A DNA stretch of 64,000 bases, taken from positions 54,426 through 118,425 of the forward strand of contig JANPIV010000111.1 in NCBI GenBank assembly GCA_031425155.1, read 5' to 3'. The position numbers and the translations under genes were made by a program. This document shows positions 1 to 8,100 of this stretch, in pieces. The stretch's first letter is position 1. Each line of letters begins with the position of its first letter. The notes under the pieces are model-generated. The model saw only the letters and a program-made list of their open reading frames with translations. It had not been told where the DNA came from and ran no database searches. The stretch is from M3007 sp031425155 (GTDB lineage: Bacteria; Bacteroidota; Bacteroidia; Chitinophagales; Saprospiraceae).

Positions 1-158
1 GAGTTATACTCGAAGTAAGATAAAGATAGCGAAGGGGTTGGCGTTTGATGACGCCAACCATTTTCGCATTTATGCGTTTCAATCCTCCGGACACTCGCAT
101 TCGGTCCCAAATTCACGATTGATTTCCCACCCATTTCAACTTTGGAGCATTCCACTAT

Positions 159-1157
159 ATGAGTATTCTCAATTTCCAAAAGCCTGAAAAAATCCTGCTG
201 CAAAAAGCGACTGATTTTGAAGGTACGTTCGAGTTCAAACCGTTGGAGCCGGGTTTCGGCCAGACGGTCGGTAACTCCCTCCGCCGGGTTCTTCTTTCCT
301 CGCTGGAAGGCTACGCCATCAGTGCAGTACGCATTGGCGGGGTAGATCACGAGTTTGCCACCATGCGTGGGGTTGTGGAGGACGTGGTGGATATTGTGCT
401 GAACCTGAAACAAATTCGTATCAAGCCACTGATCGTGGATGATAAGAACCCACAGGAAAAAATCTACCTGACCGTAAGCGGCAAGGAAGAGTTCCGCGCT
501 GGCCAGATCGAAGAATTCACCAACGTATTTAAGGTGATGAACCCCGACCTGCTGATCTGCCGTATGGAACCTTCGGTGACGCTTGAAATGGAGTTCACCA
601 TTACTAAAGGTCGTGGCTACCAACCAGCAGACGATGGTGCTCCGAAAGACGCACCTATCGGTGTGATTCCGATTGACGCTATTTATACGCCGATCAAGAA
701 CGTCTCCTACAAGGTGGAAAACACCCGGGTTGGCCAACGGACGGACTATGAAAAACTGACTATTGACGTCAAAACAGACGGCACGATCCACCCCGAAGAA
801 GCTATTCGCGAAGCCAGCCGGATCATGATCCAGCACTTGATGCTGATCACCGACGACAATATTACTTTCGATACGCCAGCCAGCCGCGAAGAAAACGTGG
901 TGGATGAGCATATTCTGCACATGCGCAAGCTGTTGAAGACTTCGCTCGAAGATCTCGACCTCAGCGTACGCGCTTACAACTGCCTCAAGGCGGCCAAAAT
1001 CAATACGCTGGCCGAACTGGTGCGCTACGATACCCACGAACTGCTGAAATTCCGCAATTTTGGTAAAAAATCGCTGGTCGAAATTGAAGAACTCCTGCAA
1101 GACAAGGGTTTAACTTTCGGTATGGACCTGGCGAAATACAAACTGGAAGAAGATTAA
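159..1157 (+). CDS. rpoA: DNA-directed RNA polymerase subunit alpha
   Basis: Alpha subunit of RNA polymerase, which nucleates core enzyme assembly as a dimer and contacts promoter DNA and activators. The 332-residue length is normal for Bacteroidota. The N-terminal assembly domain spans about residues 1-235 and includes the conserved GNSLRRVLLSSLEG segment. The C-terminal domain at about 255-325 has the two helix-hairpin-helix-like segments, with NCLKAAKINTLAELV followed by FGKKSLVEIEELL. The ATG at 159 is the natural start. rplQ follows on the same strand, as expected for this operon, but after an unusually long 207-bp gap. The upstream operon genes lie outside the window. Confidence 0.98.
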   Translation: MSILNFQKPEKILLQKATDFEGTFEFKPLEPGFGQTVGNSLRRVLLSSLEGYAISAVRIGGVDHEFATMRGVVEDVVDIVLNLKQIRIKPLIVDDKNPQEKIYLTVSGKEEFRAGQIEEFTNVFKVMNPDLLICRMEPSVTLEMEFTITKGRGYQPADDGAPKDAPIGVIPIDAIYTPIKNVSYKVENTRVGQRTDYEKLTIDVKTDGTIHPEEAIREASRIMIQHLMLITDDNITFDTPASREENVVDEHILHMRKLLKTSLEDLDLSVRAYNCLKAAKINTLAELVRYDTHELLKFRNFGKKSLVEIEELLQDKGLTFGMDLAKYKLEED

Positions 1158-1165
1158 TCAATCAG

Positions 1166-1235
1166 TTATGAGTTATGAGTTATGAGTTATGTTTCGACAG
1201 CTCATAACTCATAACTTATAACTCATAACTAACCA
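1166..1235. repeat. Palindromic tandem repeat of the word gagttat between rpoA and rplQ
   Basis: Several direct copies of gagttat are followed, after a short loop, by several copies of the complement ataactc, so the transcript can fold into a long AU-rich hairpin. A second simple-word stretch (attcatcattcatcat) follows at about 1298-1320. Together they occupy most of the 207 bp between two genes that are usually close together. Confidence 0.75.
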
Positions 1236-1364
1236 AGCGTGGTAACCATCGAGCGGAGCGAGAGATGATAGTATGAATGTTCAATGATTAATCATTATAG
1301 CATTCATCATTCATCATTAAATTCCTGCCCTGGTGCCGCCACCTACAAACTTAGGTAACCTGTC

Positions 1365-2036
1365 ATGAGACACGGAGACAAAGTAAACAACCTGGGAAGA
1401 ACTTCTTCCCACCGCCGCGCCCTGCTGGCCAACCTGGCCATCGCGCTGATCGAGCACAAACGTATCACCACTACTGTTGCCAAGGCCAAAGCCCTGCGCC
1501 GTTATGTGGAGCCGCTGGTGACTAAATCCAAAGAGAACACAACTAACTCCCGCCGCGTAGTATTCAGCTACCTGCAAAACAAGGAAGCGGTGAATGAACT
1601 GTTCACCACCGTTGCCGCCAAGGTCGGTGAACGTCCGGGTGGTTATGTGCGGGTGATTAAACTTGCCTTTCGTCGGGGTGATGGTGCCGAAACCGCGATG
1701 ATCGAATTTGTGGACTTCAACGAAGTGTACAACCCGAATGCCGGTAAGGTCAAAACCACCAAGAAAACCCGTCGTGGTCGTGGGGGCTCTGGCGGTCCGA
1801 AACCTGCCGATTCTAACATTGTAGCCGAAGATTTGGCTACTGGGCGGATCGTGAGTGCGGACGATATAGTTTCCCATGTAGAGACTATTGAAGTGGATAA
1901 GGTCGCCGCTAATGAACCTGTTGTTTCTCCAGTAGAAACCATCGAAGCCGAACCAGTGGTGGCCGCCGCTGAGACCGCTAGCGAACCGGAAGTGACTACG
2001 GACGAGCCGAAAAAAGACGACGAGACGGCTGCATAA
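1365..2036 (+). CDS. rplQ: 50S ribosomal protein L17 with long C-terminal extension
   Basis: Ribosomal protein L17 of the large subunit. Residues 1 to about 125 form the L17 domain, starting with MRHGDKVNNLGRTSSHR and including KRITTTVAKAKALRRYVEPL. The protein is 223 residues, well beyond the roughly 120 of the enterobacterial form. The extra C-terminal part begins with a basic Lys/Arg/Gly patch (about 135-150) and becomes acidic and rich in Glu, Val and Ala (about 155-223). Such extensions are known in Bacteroidota L17; their role is unclear. The gene ends about 28 bp before a strong intrinsic terminator, closing the operon. Confidence 0.96.
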   Translation: MRHGDKVNNLGRTSSHRRALLANLAIALIEHKRITTTVAKAKALRRYVEPLVTKSKENTTNSRRVVFSYLQNKEAVNELFTTVAAKVGERPGGYVRVIKLAFRRGDGAETAMIEFVDFNEVYNPNAGKVKTTKKTRRGRGGSGGPKPADSNIVAEDLATGRIVSADDIVSHVETIEVDKVAANEPVVSPVETIEAEPVVAAAETASEPEVTTDEPKKDDETAA

Positions 2037-2063
2037 AACGTTGATAGATAATACTCTATACAG

Positions 2064-2104
2064 GGCGGCGATTTCCGGAATTTGGATGTCGCCGCCTTTT
2101 TTTG
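2064..2104 (+). terminator. Intrinsic terminator of the rpoA-rplQ operon
   Basis: The 8-bp stem ggcggcga/tcgccgcc encloses a 17-nt loop and is followed by eight T residues. It sits just after the rplQ stop codon. Confidence 0.9.
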
Positions 2105-2145
2105 CCCACAGCGGAACTATTTTTGAAAAATCTACGCTGTACTTT

Positions 2146-2174
2146 TTTGAATGTTTGTGGGTGGGCTATCTTTG
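2146..2174 (+). promoter_or_regulatory. Bacteroidota-type promoter for tRNA-Thr
   Basis: A perfect TAnnTTTG -7 element (tatctttg, 2167-2174) lies 17 bp after a TTTG (2146-2149) that can serve as the -33 element. The tRNA starts 17 bp downstream of the -7 box, a sensible leader length. Confidence 0.7.
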
Positions 2175-2191
2175 CACTCCGCATTTTACCG

Positions 2192-2266
2192 GCCGGATTA
2201 GCTCAGCGGTAGAGCAGCTGATTCGTAATCAGCAGGTCGAGGGTTCAAATCCCTTGTTCGGCTCCA
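2192..2266 (+). tRNA. tRNA-Thr (anticodon CGT)
   Basis: A full cloverleaf can be drawn: a 7-bp acceptor stem gccggat/gttcggc with two G-U pairs, the anticodon arm gctga-ttcgtaa-tcagc placing CGT at positions 34-36, the T arm gaggg-ttcaaat-ccctt, discriminator T and an encoded CCA. It has its own promoter. Confidence 0.93.
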
Positions 2267-2289
2267 TTTTTCGATTATCAGGAATGATA

Positions 2290-2364
2290 ACGGAATAGTT
2301 CAGTAGAGCATCCCGATTTTTGATCGGGCAGGTCGAGGGTTCAAAACCCTTGTTCGGCTCCATT
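2290..2364 (+). pseudogene. Degenerate second copy of the upstream tRNA
   Basis: The last 37 bp (caggtcgagggttcaaa, then acccttgttcggctccat) repeat the 3' part of tRNA-Thr at 2232-2268 with one mismatch, including the encoded CCA. The 5' part still resembles a tRNA (agttcagtagagca), and an anticodon-like stem-loop cccga-tttttga-tcggg can form. The 5' acceptor strand no longer pairs properly with gttcggc, with three or so mismatches out of seven. A terminator follows directly. It is best read as a decayed tRNA or an attachment-site-like duplication, not a working tRNA. Confidence 0.7.
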
Positions 2365-2374
2365 TTACCTGGAT

Positions 2375-2418
2375 GAGGGGTGAGAAAATCTATATGATTC
2401 TCTCACCCCTCTTTTTTT
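2375..2418 (+). terminator. Intrinsic terminator after the tRNA-Thr unit
   Basis: An 11-bp perfect stem gaggggtgaga/tctcacccctc is followed by seven T residues. Confidence 0.88.
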
Positions 2419-2423
2419 ACCTT

Positions 2424-2497
2424 CGGGATGTAGTGCAGCCCGGTAGCGTGCGTCGTTCGGGACGACGAGGTCGGTGGTTCGAATCCAGTCATCCCGA
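2424..2497 (+). tRNA. tRNA-Pro (anticodon CGG)
   Basis: The acceptor stem cgggatg/catcccg is perfect. The anticodon arm cgtcg-ttcggga-cgacg places CGG at 34-36. The T arm ggtgg-ttcgaat-ccagt carries one G-G mismatch and a G-U pair. The discriminator is A and CCA is not encoded, unlike the neighbouring tRNA-Thr. Confidence 0.9.
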
Positions 2498-2522
2498 CTG
2501 ATTATTTGGCGATAATTATATT

Positions 2523-2548
2523 GGTCACATTTTGTGTGGCCTTTTTTA
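2523..2548 (+). terminator. Intrinsic terminator after tRNA-Pro
   Basis: The short stem ggtcac/gtggcc (one G-U pair) with loop attttgt is followed by six T residues. Confidence 0.65.
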
Positions 2549-2743
2549 TTTATTTGGTAATTGATAGACTACTTTTGTTTCATTTGCAAACAAAATGTAT
2601 AAAATTCTTTTTCTGGTAAAAGATGCTACCGGAATATGGACGCCGATTGCTTTTATAAATAAGAGCGTTTTTGGAAATTTAACGCGGTTCGTATCGTTTG
2701 TTTGAGTGCCTGAAATTGTTCATAAAGTTTATATTGGTTAACT

Positions 2744-3004
2744 ATGTCTGATCGCAAATTGTCAAATTTTTGCTTGCCCCATCATATCTGGGGAAACATG
2801 CTAGATCCAGGCAGTTGTGCTCCTCTTATGAGCGTAGAAGGGGCTATAAAGGGCATAAAAAGTATTCACAAAGAGGCACGTGAAAATCTTGATGCTTGCG
2901 CCGTTTTAAGCGTGAAAAGTGCGCAAAAAATAGAGGAGGTGCTGTTGCGAGTGGACAAGATGGAAGAACTGCTGGATTCCATAAAAGACGAAACGACTAC
3001 CTGA
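2744..3004 (+). CDS. Small hypothetical protein
   Basis: An 86-residue protein of unknown function. It has no signal peptide or membrane segment. The C-terminal half (about residues 36-82) is a charged heptad-like helix, with EGAIKGIKSIHKEARENL and IEEVLLRVDKMEELLDSI, which suggests a coiled coil. The N-terminus carries two Cys and two adjacent His (FCLPHH). It is AT-richer than the genes around it. A possible -7 box tacttttg lies at 2570-2577, far upstream. TatD begins 40 bp downstream. Likely real from reading-frame quality, but no family is recognised. Confidence 0.55.
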   Translation: MSDRKLSNFCLPHHIWGNMLDPGSCAPLMSVEGAIKGIKSIHKEARENLDACAVLSVKSAQKIEEVLLRVDKMEELLDSIKDETTT

Positions 3005-3044
3005 GCCTTTTTTCACCCATCTACCGCTCCTCCGATTTTTTAAC

Positions 3045-3827
3045 ATGCTCATAGATACCCACGCCCATCTCTATTCCCGTAAGTTCGATGCTGACCGGGC
3101 CGAGATGGTGCAACGCGCCATAGATGCCGGCATAGAACGCATCTATTTGCCCAATATAGATGCCGAATCCATTGACCGGATGCTGGCGTTGGAAGCAGCA
3201 TTTCCCAATAATTGCCTCGCGATGATGGGGCTGCATCCCTGCTCGGTGCTACCTGATACCTGGGTGCAGGAATTGGCGACGGTGGAGCATTGGCTGGGCC
3301 AACGCACCTGGGCAGGCATTGGCGAGACGGGGGTGGATATGCACTGGGATACGAGTACGCTGGATATTCAGCAGCAGGCTTTTGCCCAACAAATAGAATG
3401 GGCTAAGGACCTGGGCCGCCCGGTCATTATTCATGCACGTAAGGCCAATCAGGAATGTCTGCAAGTCGTCCGTCCGGCGCAGGATGGGCGGTTGCGCGGT
3501 ATTTTTCACTGCTTTTCCGGTACGCTGGAAGAAGCGCAGGAGATGATTGACCTGGGTTTTATGTTGGGTATCGGTGGGACATTGACTTACCCGAAATCGG
3601 AACTGCCGGAAATACTACAGGTTATTCCTTTGGAGCATATTGTGCTCGAAACCGATGCGCCCTACCTGCCACCGGTGCCTTACCGGGGCAAGCGCAACGA
3701 AAGTGCCTATGTCCGTCAGGTGGCCGAAGTACTGGCCACGGTGAAAGGGGTGTCGTTAGCAGAAATTGAGCGCGTGACGACCGAAAATGCCTTACGGATG
3801 TTCGGCGACGGCACGCCAATGGCCTGA
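3045..3827 (+). CDS. TatD family metal-dependent hydrolase (DNase)
   Basis: TatD-type TIM-barrel hydrolase; the family has metal-dependent 3'-5' exonuclease activity on DNA. The metal-binding motifs appear in order: DTHAHL at residues 4-9, GIGETGVDMHW near 92, IIHARKA near 128, HCFSGT near 157 and ETDAPYLPP near 203. The 260-residue length is typical. The start ATG precedes the DTHAHL motif by three residues, as usual. A hypothetical protein lies upstream and a secreted protein downstream, so no operon-based function is evident. Confidence 0.95.
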   Translation: MLIDTHAHLYSRKFDADRAEMVQRAIDAGIERIYLPNIDAESIDRMLALEAAFPNNCLAMMGLHPCSVLPDTWVQELATVEHWLGQRTWAGIGETGVDMHWDTSTLDIQQQAFAQQIEWAKDLGRPVIIHARKANQECLQVVRPAQDGRLRGIFHCFSGTLEEAQEMIDLGFMLGIGGTLTYPKSELPEILQVIPLEHIVLETDAPYLPPVPYRGKRNESAYVRQVAEVLATVKGVSLAEIERVTTENALRMFGDGTPMA

Positions 3828-3932
3828 ACTGTTAAGGTTTGTTGTCAAAAGCGGTTTTGGCCGTTAAGCCCCGGTTAAACTCCCCGCGCGTTGTTGGCTG
3901 GCCTTTTTCTTTGTTGAAAAATTCAAATGCAC

Positions 3933-4265
3933 ATGAAAAAGGTACTTGTATGCTGCTTTTTTGCCGCCCAAAGTTGGCTGCTCTCCGCCCAAATTTTCGT
4001 CGAAGGCGTGAAAATCGGACCCGATAATACCGGCCAGTACATCGAATTGGACCCGCTGTACAAAAGCGACGGACGCTGTACGTTCTCGGTTGATTTTGGG
4101 CAATCCGATCCCAAAGAGGATTTTGTAACCGACGTCAATGGCCGTCGTTTTGATTTTCGGAGCCTGGTGGACGGACTTAATTTCTTCTATGAAAATGGCT
4201 GGGAAGTGAATGACGTAAGCGTCCTGGAAAGCGGTCGGCGGTATTTGCTGAAACGACGTTTTTAG
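3933..4265 (+). CDS. Small secreted protein, paralogue of the protein at 13277-13627
   Basis: A 110-residue protein of unknown function with a cleavable signal peptide (MKKVLVCCFFAAQSWLLSAQ, cleavage after the SAQ). An ATG two codons upstream is possible, but the MKK start gives the classical signal. The mature part shares a pattern with the protein at 13277-13627: GQY, then L.P.YK, FS...G, F.S.V.G, and a GWE near residue 92. The two are therefore diverged paralogues of a periplasmic or surface family in this genome. A hairpin follows the gene. Confidence 0.75.
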   Translation: MKKVLVCCFFAAQSWLLSAQIFVEGVKIGPDNTGQYIELDPLYKSDGRCTFSVDFGQSDPKEDFVTDVNGRRFDFRSLVDGLNFFYENGWEVNDVSVLESGRRYLLKRRF

Positions 4266-4290
4266 GTCAGTTATTGGTTACTGGTAATTG

Positions 4291-4331
4291 GTGACAGGGG
4301 TCATTCCGGGTTTTCGGGGTGACTCCTGTCA
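4291..4331 (+). terminator. Probable hairpin terminator
   Basis: An imperfect 12-bp stem (tgacaggggtca/tgactcctgtca) follows the secreted-protein gene. There is no clean T tract, so this may be an RNA-end stabiliser instead. Confidence 0.45.
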
Positions 4332-4421
4332 TATAAATAATGGAAGTTTTCGGAGAAATAAGTTGGTAGTACGCGGAAATGCCTGAATTTTGACATAAAC
4401 CAATGTGCAGCACTTTCCGCT

Positions 4422-5432
4422 ATGAACCAGATTCCCAGCAAGTACCTCCGCCAATTACTTTTGATCCTGCTGATAGCGGCCCTTTTCGGCGTATTGTTCT
4501 GGAACCTGCGCTTTTTTGTGCCCGCCCTGCTGGGCGCTTATACCCTGTACATCTTACTGCGTGGCCCACTCTTCTTCCTGACCGAACACCGCCAGTGGTC
4601 GTCCAGAGTTACGATTCCTGTGCTGTTATTGTCATCATTTGTCGCGATTATGTTGCCCATTTTTTGGGTGGCTACGATGCTTCGGCAACATATCATCGTA
4701 CTGTTCCAGAATTCGGATAGCCTGCGGCAGAACGCCGAACAAGTGCTGCATCGTCTGGAAACCCAGTATGATGTGACGATACTGACCACGGAGAATATGC
4801 GCAACCTGACCGATTGGCTGGTGCAAACCGCGCAGAACATCATCGGTGCGACGATGAGCGGACTGGGGCTGGTGGCGGCTACGTATATCATCCTGTGGTT
4901 CATGTTGGCAGAGGGGAAAAAGATGGAACGTTTGCTGTATGACTGGCTGCCATTGCGCCCGGAAAATGTGAAATATGTGCGCCAACACCTGAACAATATG
5001 GTCTGGTCCAATGCGCTCGGTATTCCGCTGATGGGTCTGGTACAGGGGCTGGCCGCCGGGCTGGTGTACTGGCTGGCGGGCGTGGAAAATCCCTGGCTAT
5101 GGGTGGCGGTGACCTTTGTGGCGGGGATGTTGCCGGTGGTCGGTGTCGCGTTGGCTTATGTGCCGCTCTCGCTCATTTTGCTGGCCAACGGCATGGCCTG
5201 GAAAGCCCTGTTTGTTTTCCTGTATGGTTTTCTGGTGGTGGGGTCGGTAGATAATGTAGCGCGCATGTGGCTACTGAAAAAGATCGGGCAGACGCATCCG
5301 CTGGTTACCCTGTTCGGCGCGATTGCCGGGGTGAAAATGTTCGGGTTTATCGGCTTCATTTTTGGGCCGATTATGATCTCGCTGCTACTGCTGCTGGCAA
5401 GGATTTACCAGAAAGAATTTCATGAGAAATAA
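4422..5432 (+). CDS. AI-2E family transporter (PerM/TqsA-like membrane protein)
   Basis: A polytopic inner-membrane protein of 336 residues with about eight hydrophobic segments, in the order expected for the AI-2E exporter superfamily: two N-terminal segments (residues 10-50), one near 65-85, a soluble stretch at about 90-140, then a C-terminal block of helices (150-330). The family-typical pattern PLMGLVQGLAAGLVYWLAG followed by GMLPVVGVALAYVPL is visible near 200-250. Members export signalling molecules or small solutes; the substrate here cannot be told. It stands alone, converging on lysA. Confidence 0.88.
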   Translation: MNQIPSKYLRQLLLILLIAALFGVLFWNLRFFVPALLGAYTLYILLRGPLFFLTEHRQWSSRVTIPVLLLSSFVAIMLPIFWVATMLRQHIIVLFQNSDSLRQNAEQVLHRLETQYDVTILTTENMRNLTDWLVQTAQNIIGATMSGLGLVAATYIILWFMLAEGKKMERLLYDWLPLRPENVKYVRQHLNNMVWSNALGIPLMGLVQGLAAGLVYWLAGVENPWLWVAVTFVAGMLPVVGVALAYVPLSLILLANGMAWKALFVFLYGFLVVGSVDNVARMWLLKKIGQTHPLVTLFGAIAGVKMFGFIGFIFGPIMISLLLLLARIYQKEFHEK

Positions 5433-5468
5433 GGACGTAAAAGTCGTAATAGTATAACGTGCCCGACC

Positions 5469-6701
5469 TCAAATTTCAATTGCTACCTGCCCGCGCACCA
5501 GATCGTCTATCGTTTCCCGTTGCCGGATCAGGTGCGCTTTCCCTTTATAGATCAGCACTTCCGCCGGACGGAAACGCGAATTATAGTTGGAAGCCATCAT
5601 CCAGCCGTAAGCACCGGCATTATAAAAACCAATAATATCTCCTTCCACCACTTCGGCAATGCGGCGGTCGCTGCCGAAAGTATCGGTCTCGCAAATATTG
5701 CCCACTACGGTGTACAGGCGCGGTTTGAAAGTCGGTTCGGTCACGTTCACGATTTTGTGATACGAACCATAGAACATAGGACGGATGAGATGATTCAGGC
5801 CCGTATCCAGACCCACAAAAGAAGTGGAGGTGGTCTGCTTTACCAGCGTACATTTGGCGAATAAAAAACCCGCTTCGCTCACCAGAAATTTGCCCGGCTC
5901 GAACATCAGGGTCAATTCGCGGCCATAACTTTTACAGAACTCAGCAAAGCGCTGGCTGAGTTTCTCTCCCAATTCTTCCACGTCCGTTTCAATATCGTCG
6001 GGTTTGTAAGGCACCTTGAAGCCGCTGCCCATATCAATGTATTGAAGGTGCGGGAATCGTTGGGCCGCTTCGAACAAAATCTCTGCGCCGCGCAGGAAAA
6101 TATCCACGTCCAGAATATCCGAGCCAGTGTGCATGTGCAATCCGTTCACCGTAAGTCCCTGACTTTCAACGATCCGCAACACATGGGGCAGCTGATGAAT
6201 GCTGATGCCAAATTTAGAATCAATGTGCCCGACACTAATTTTTTCATTGCCACCGGCCATCAAGTGTGGATTGATGCGCAGGCAAACCGGCACGGCAGGG
6301 TAGTGCAGGCCCCAGTTTTCAAGCATCGGAATAGCATCCACATTGATCTTCACGCCCAGCCGTACGGCCTCGCCGAACTCGTCCAGACTGGCAAAATTGG
6401 GCGTATAGAGAATATCTGTCGCCGGAAAACCCGCCAGCAGCCCCAACTGTACTTCCTGAATGGATACGCAATCCAGCCCTGCACCCAACTGCCGGAACAG
6501 GCGCATGACCGTCAGGTTGGAGAGTGCCTTGCAAGCATAATGAATGTGCAGACGCGGGTAAGGAAACGCCGCAGTCAGCCGCCGGTACTGGCGTTCCATG
6601 ATGGCAGCATCATAGACGTAGAGGGGCGTACCATAGTCGCGGCAGAGCTGGAGCGGATCAATGCCGCCCGGAAATTGATAGTGGTTGTCAATGAGTTCCA
6701 T
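5469..6701 (-). CDS. lysA: Diaminopimelate decarboxylase
   Basis: PLP-dependent enzyme that decarboxylates meso-diaminopimelate to L-lysine. The 410-residue protein shows the fold-III decarboxylase order: the PLP lysine in HYACKALSN near residue 54, the glycine-rich phosphate loop in MGSGFKVPY near 220, the FEPGKFLV segment near 268, the CETDTFG catalytic cysteine region near 336 and GAYGWMMASNYNSR near 366. These match LysA, not arginine or ornithine decarboxylases. It is on the opposite strand to both neighbours and is probably monocistronic. Confidence 0.95.
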   Translation of the reverse strand: MELIDNHYQFPGGIDPLQLCRDYGTPLYVYDAAIMERQYRRLTAAFPYPRLHIHYACKALSNLTVMRLFRQLGAGLDCVSIQEVQLGLLAGFPATDILYTPNFASLDEFGEAVRLGVKINVDAIPMLENWGLHYPAVPVCLRINPHLMAGGNEKISVGHIDSKFGISIHQLPHVLRIVESQGLTVNGLHMHTGSDILDVDIFLRGAEILFEAAQRFPHLQYIDMGSGFKVPYKPDDIETDVEELGEKLSQRFAEFCKSYGRELTLMFEPGKFLVSEAGFLFAKCTLVKQTTSTSFVGLDTGLNHLIRPMFYGSYHKIVNVTEPTFKPRLYTVVGNICETDTFGSDRRIAEVVEGDIIGFYNAGAYGWMMASNYNSRFRPAEVLIYKGKAHLIRQRETIDDLVRGQVAIEI

Positions 6702-6850
6702 GCACAGGCCGTAGGTTGGTTACGGAACGCAAAGGTAGGCGTTTTAAGATAAGGCTAGGTCTTGTGCATTTTGATCAGTACATAGTTACACAAATCCAAT
6801 TGCCGAAACATTGCTAAATTTCCGGCTCACAAACACAACGATCTGCACTT

Positions 6851-7132
6851 ATGTCCAAATACATCACTTTTATTGCCGGAGAAATCACCAATCTGGCCGT
6901 TGGCTACCTGGCTGGTCTGTCGGCCTCCATGCTGGTATCCGAATTTTTTGTCCGTAAAAAAATGAGCAACCTCTGGGGCCTGGCCGCCAAACGGGAAGCC
7001 GTCAGCAAAGACGACTATGAGTGGCTGATGTTCGTTGGTTCTTACGTAATTGGATTGCTCGTGATGGTCAGTGTCAATTATTTAATGAAAAAGATGCGCA
7101 AACCGCAAGCGGCTACTACGGACCGGGTATAA
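6851..7132 (+). CDS. Small two-helix membrane protein of unknown function
   Basis: A 93-residue protein with two predicted membrane segments, about residues 12-32 (ITNLAVGYLAGLSASMLVS) and 60-80 (EWLMFVGSYVIGLLVMVSV), separated by a charged loop and ending in a basic tail (KKMRKPQ). No family is recognised. It is isolated, reading away from lysA, and is followed by low-complexity AT-rich sequence. Confidence 0.6.
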   Translation: MSKYITFIAGEITNLAVGYLAGLSASMLVSEFFVRKKMSNLWGLAAKREAVSKDDYEWLMFVGSYVIGLLVMVSVNYLMKKMRKPQAATTDRV

Positions 7133-7135
7133 AAA

Positions 7136-7290
7136 CAAAAGGCAAAAGGGCAAAAAGGCAAAAAAATAAAATAAGCAAAAAATAATAAAGGGCAAGACGC
7201 AAAAGAGCAATACCCAAGAGTAAAGTGAGAATATTTGCTTATTTGCTGGTTGCTTTAATTTGCCTTTTACCTCTTGCCCTTTACTTTTCT
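7136..7290. repeat. Low-complexity intergenic inverted repeat built from gcaaaag words
   Basis: Repeated words (ggcaaaagggcaaaaaggc, and agcaaaaaataataaagggc) on one side are matched by tttgcctttt and ttgcccttt on the other, giving an imperfect long hairpin. Similar blocks occur at 21921-22010 and 22690-22805. Confidence 0.6.
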
Positions 7291-7895
7291 TGGTCCACCA
7301 GGGCCTTCGCCAGGTTTTTCCATTGTACATCGGCAAAACCCAGCCAGGCACCAACGGCAGTGACTACATTGCGGACCTTATCCAGCAGACTTTCTGTTTC
7401 GGTATTGGACACTTCGTTGCGGCCATGTACTTCCGCCGTAACTGTTTTGCCAACGCGGCAAACCGTAAAAGTACTGGTGGCAGCGGCATCCAGAAAGTGA
7501 GCCACATCGGACTTATCATTCAGGGGACTGGAGGCGGGGCGTACCCGGATGCTGGTCAGATCGCCGCCTGTATCGCTACTATCCTCCACGGCTTCCACGA
7601 CTACCCAATCGTGACCATCACCGGCCACATTGCCGGGGCCGGGTATGTCAATCTGGAAATAATCGCCCACTTCTGGAAAACGATGACTCACTGATTGGCC
7701 ATGTGCATCGCGGATGATAAAGGTGCTGCTCAGCCCATCGGTGATATTTTGCCAGTTATTGACGTCCAGCAAGCGTTTGCGGGCCACCTGAAAGAACTGT
7801 TGCGCTGCTTCCCAATTGTCAAACTCTACGGTTTCACTGGCATTTTTTTGTACCCCAACTTGCTGTTCGGGGGTGAGATCGTCGGTATTTTTCAT
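7281..7895 (-). CDS. Conserved hypothetical protein
   Basis: A 204-residue soluble protein without a signal peptide or membrane segment. The middle (about residues 40-130) alternates hydrophobic and polar residues as in a beta-rich domain, for example FIIRDAHGQSVSHRFPEVGD, and it has a conserved-looking GDYFQIDIPGPGN turn. The C-terminus is helical (SLLDKVRNVVTAVGAWLGF). No catalytic motif is visible and no function is assigned. It is divergent from the sugar dehydrogenase gene downstream on the other strand. Confidence 0.75.
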   Translation of the reverse strand: MKNTDDLTPEQQVGVQKNASETVEFDNWEAAQQFFQVARKRLLDVNNWQNITDGLSSTFIIRDAHGQSVSHRFPEVGDYFQIDIPGPGNVAGDGHDWVVVEAVEDSSDTGGDLTSIRVRPASSPLNDKSDVAHFLDAAATSTFTVCRVGKTVTAEVHGRNEVSNTETESLLDKVRNVVTAVGAWLGFADVQWKNLAKALVDQEK

Positions 7896-8100
7896 AAAAA
7901 AGTCTTTTTCAGGGATGCTTAAAAAACCGTACCAGCCGTTTAAAAAGGATACAGCCTACAACTAGCATTGTTTGGTTTTCTTTTGCAAATACCTGTTAGC
8001 CGGTTCTACTTAATGGACGTTCCTTTGCGATGCACCGCGTGTTTTCTCTCGCATTTCTCACCCCTCTCACTTTTCTCTCACGTCTCTCACTCCTCTCACT

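Noticed and set aside
2290..2364. A functional second tRNA (Lys-type anticodon loop TTT)
   Set aside because: The acceptor stem cannot pair over three or more of seven positions.
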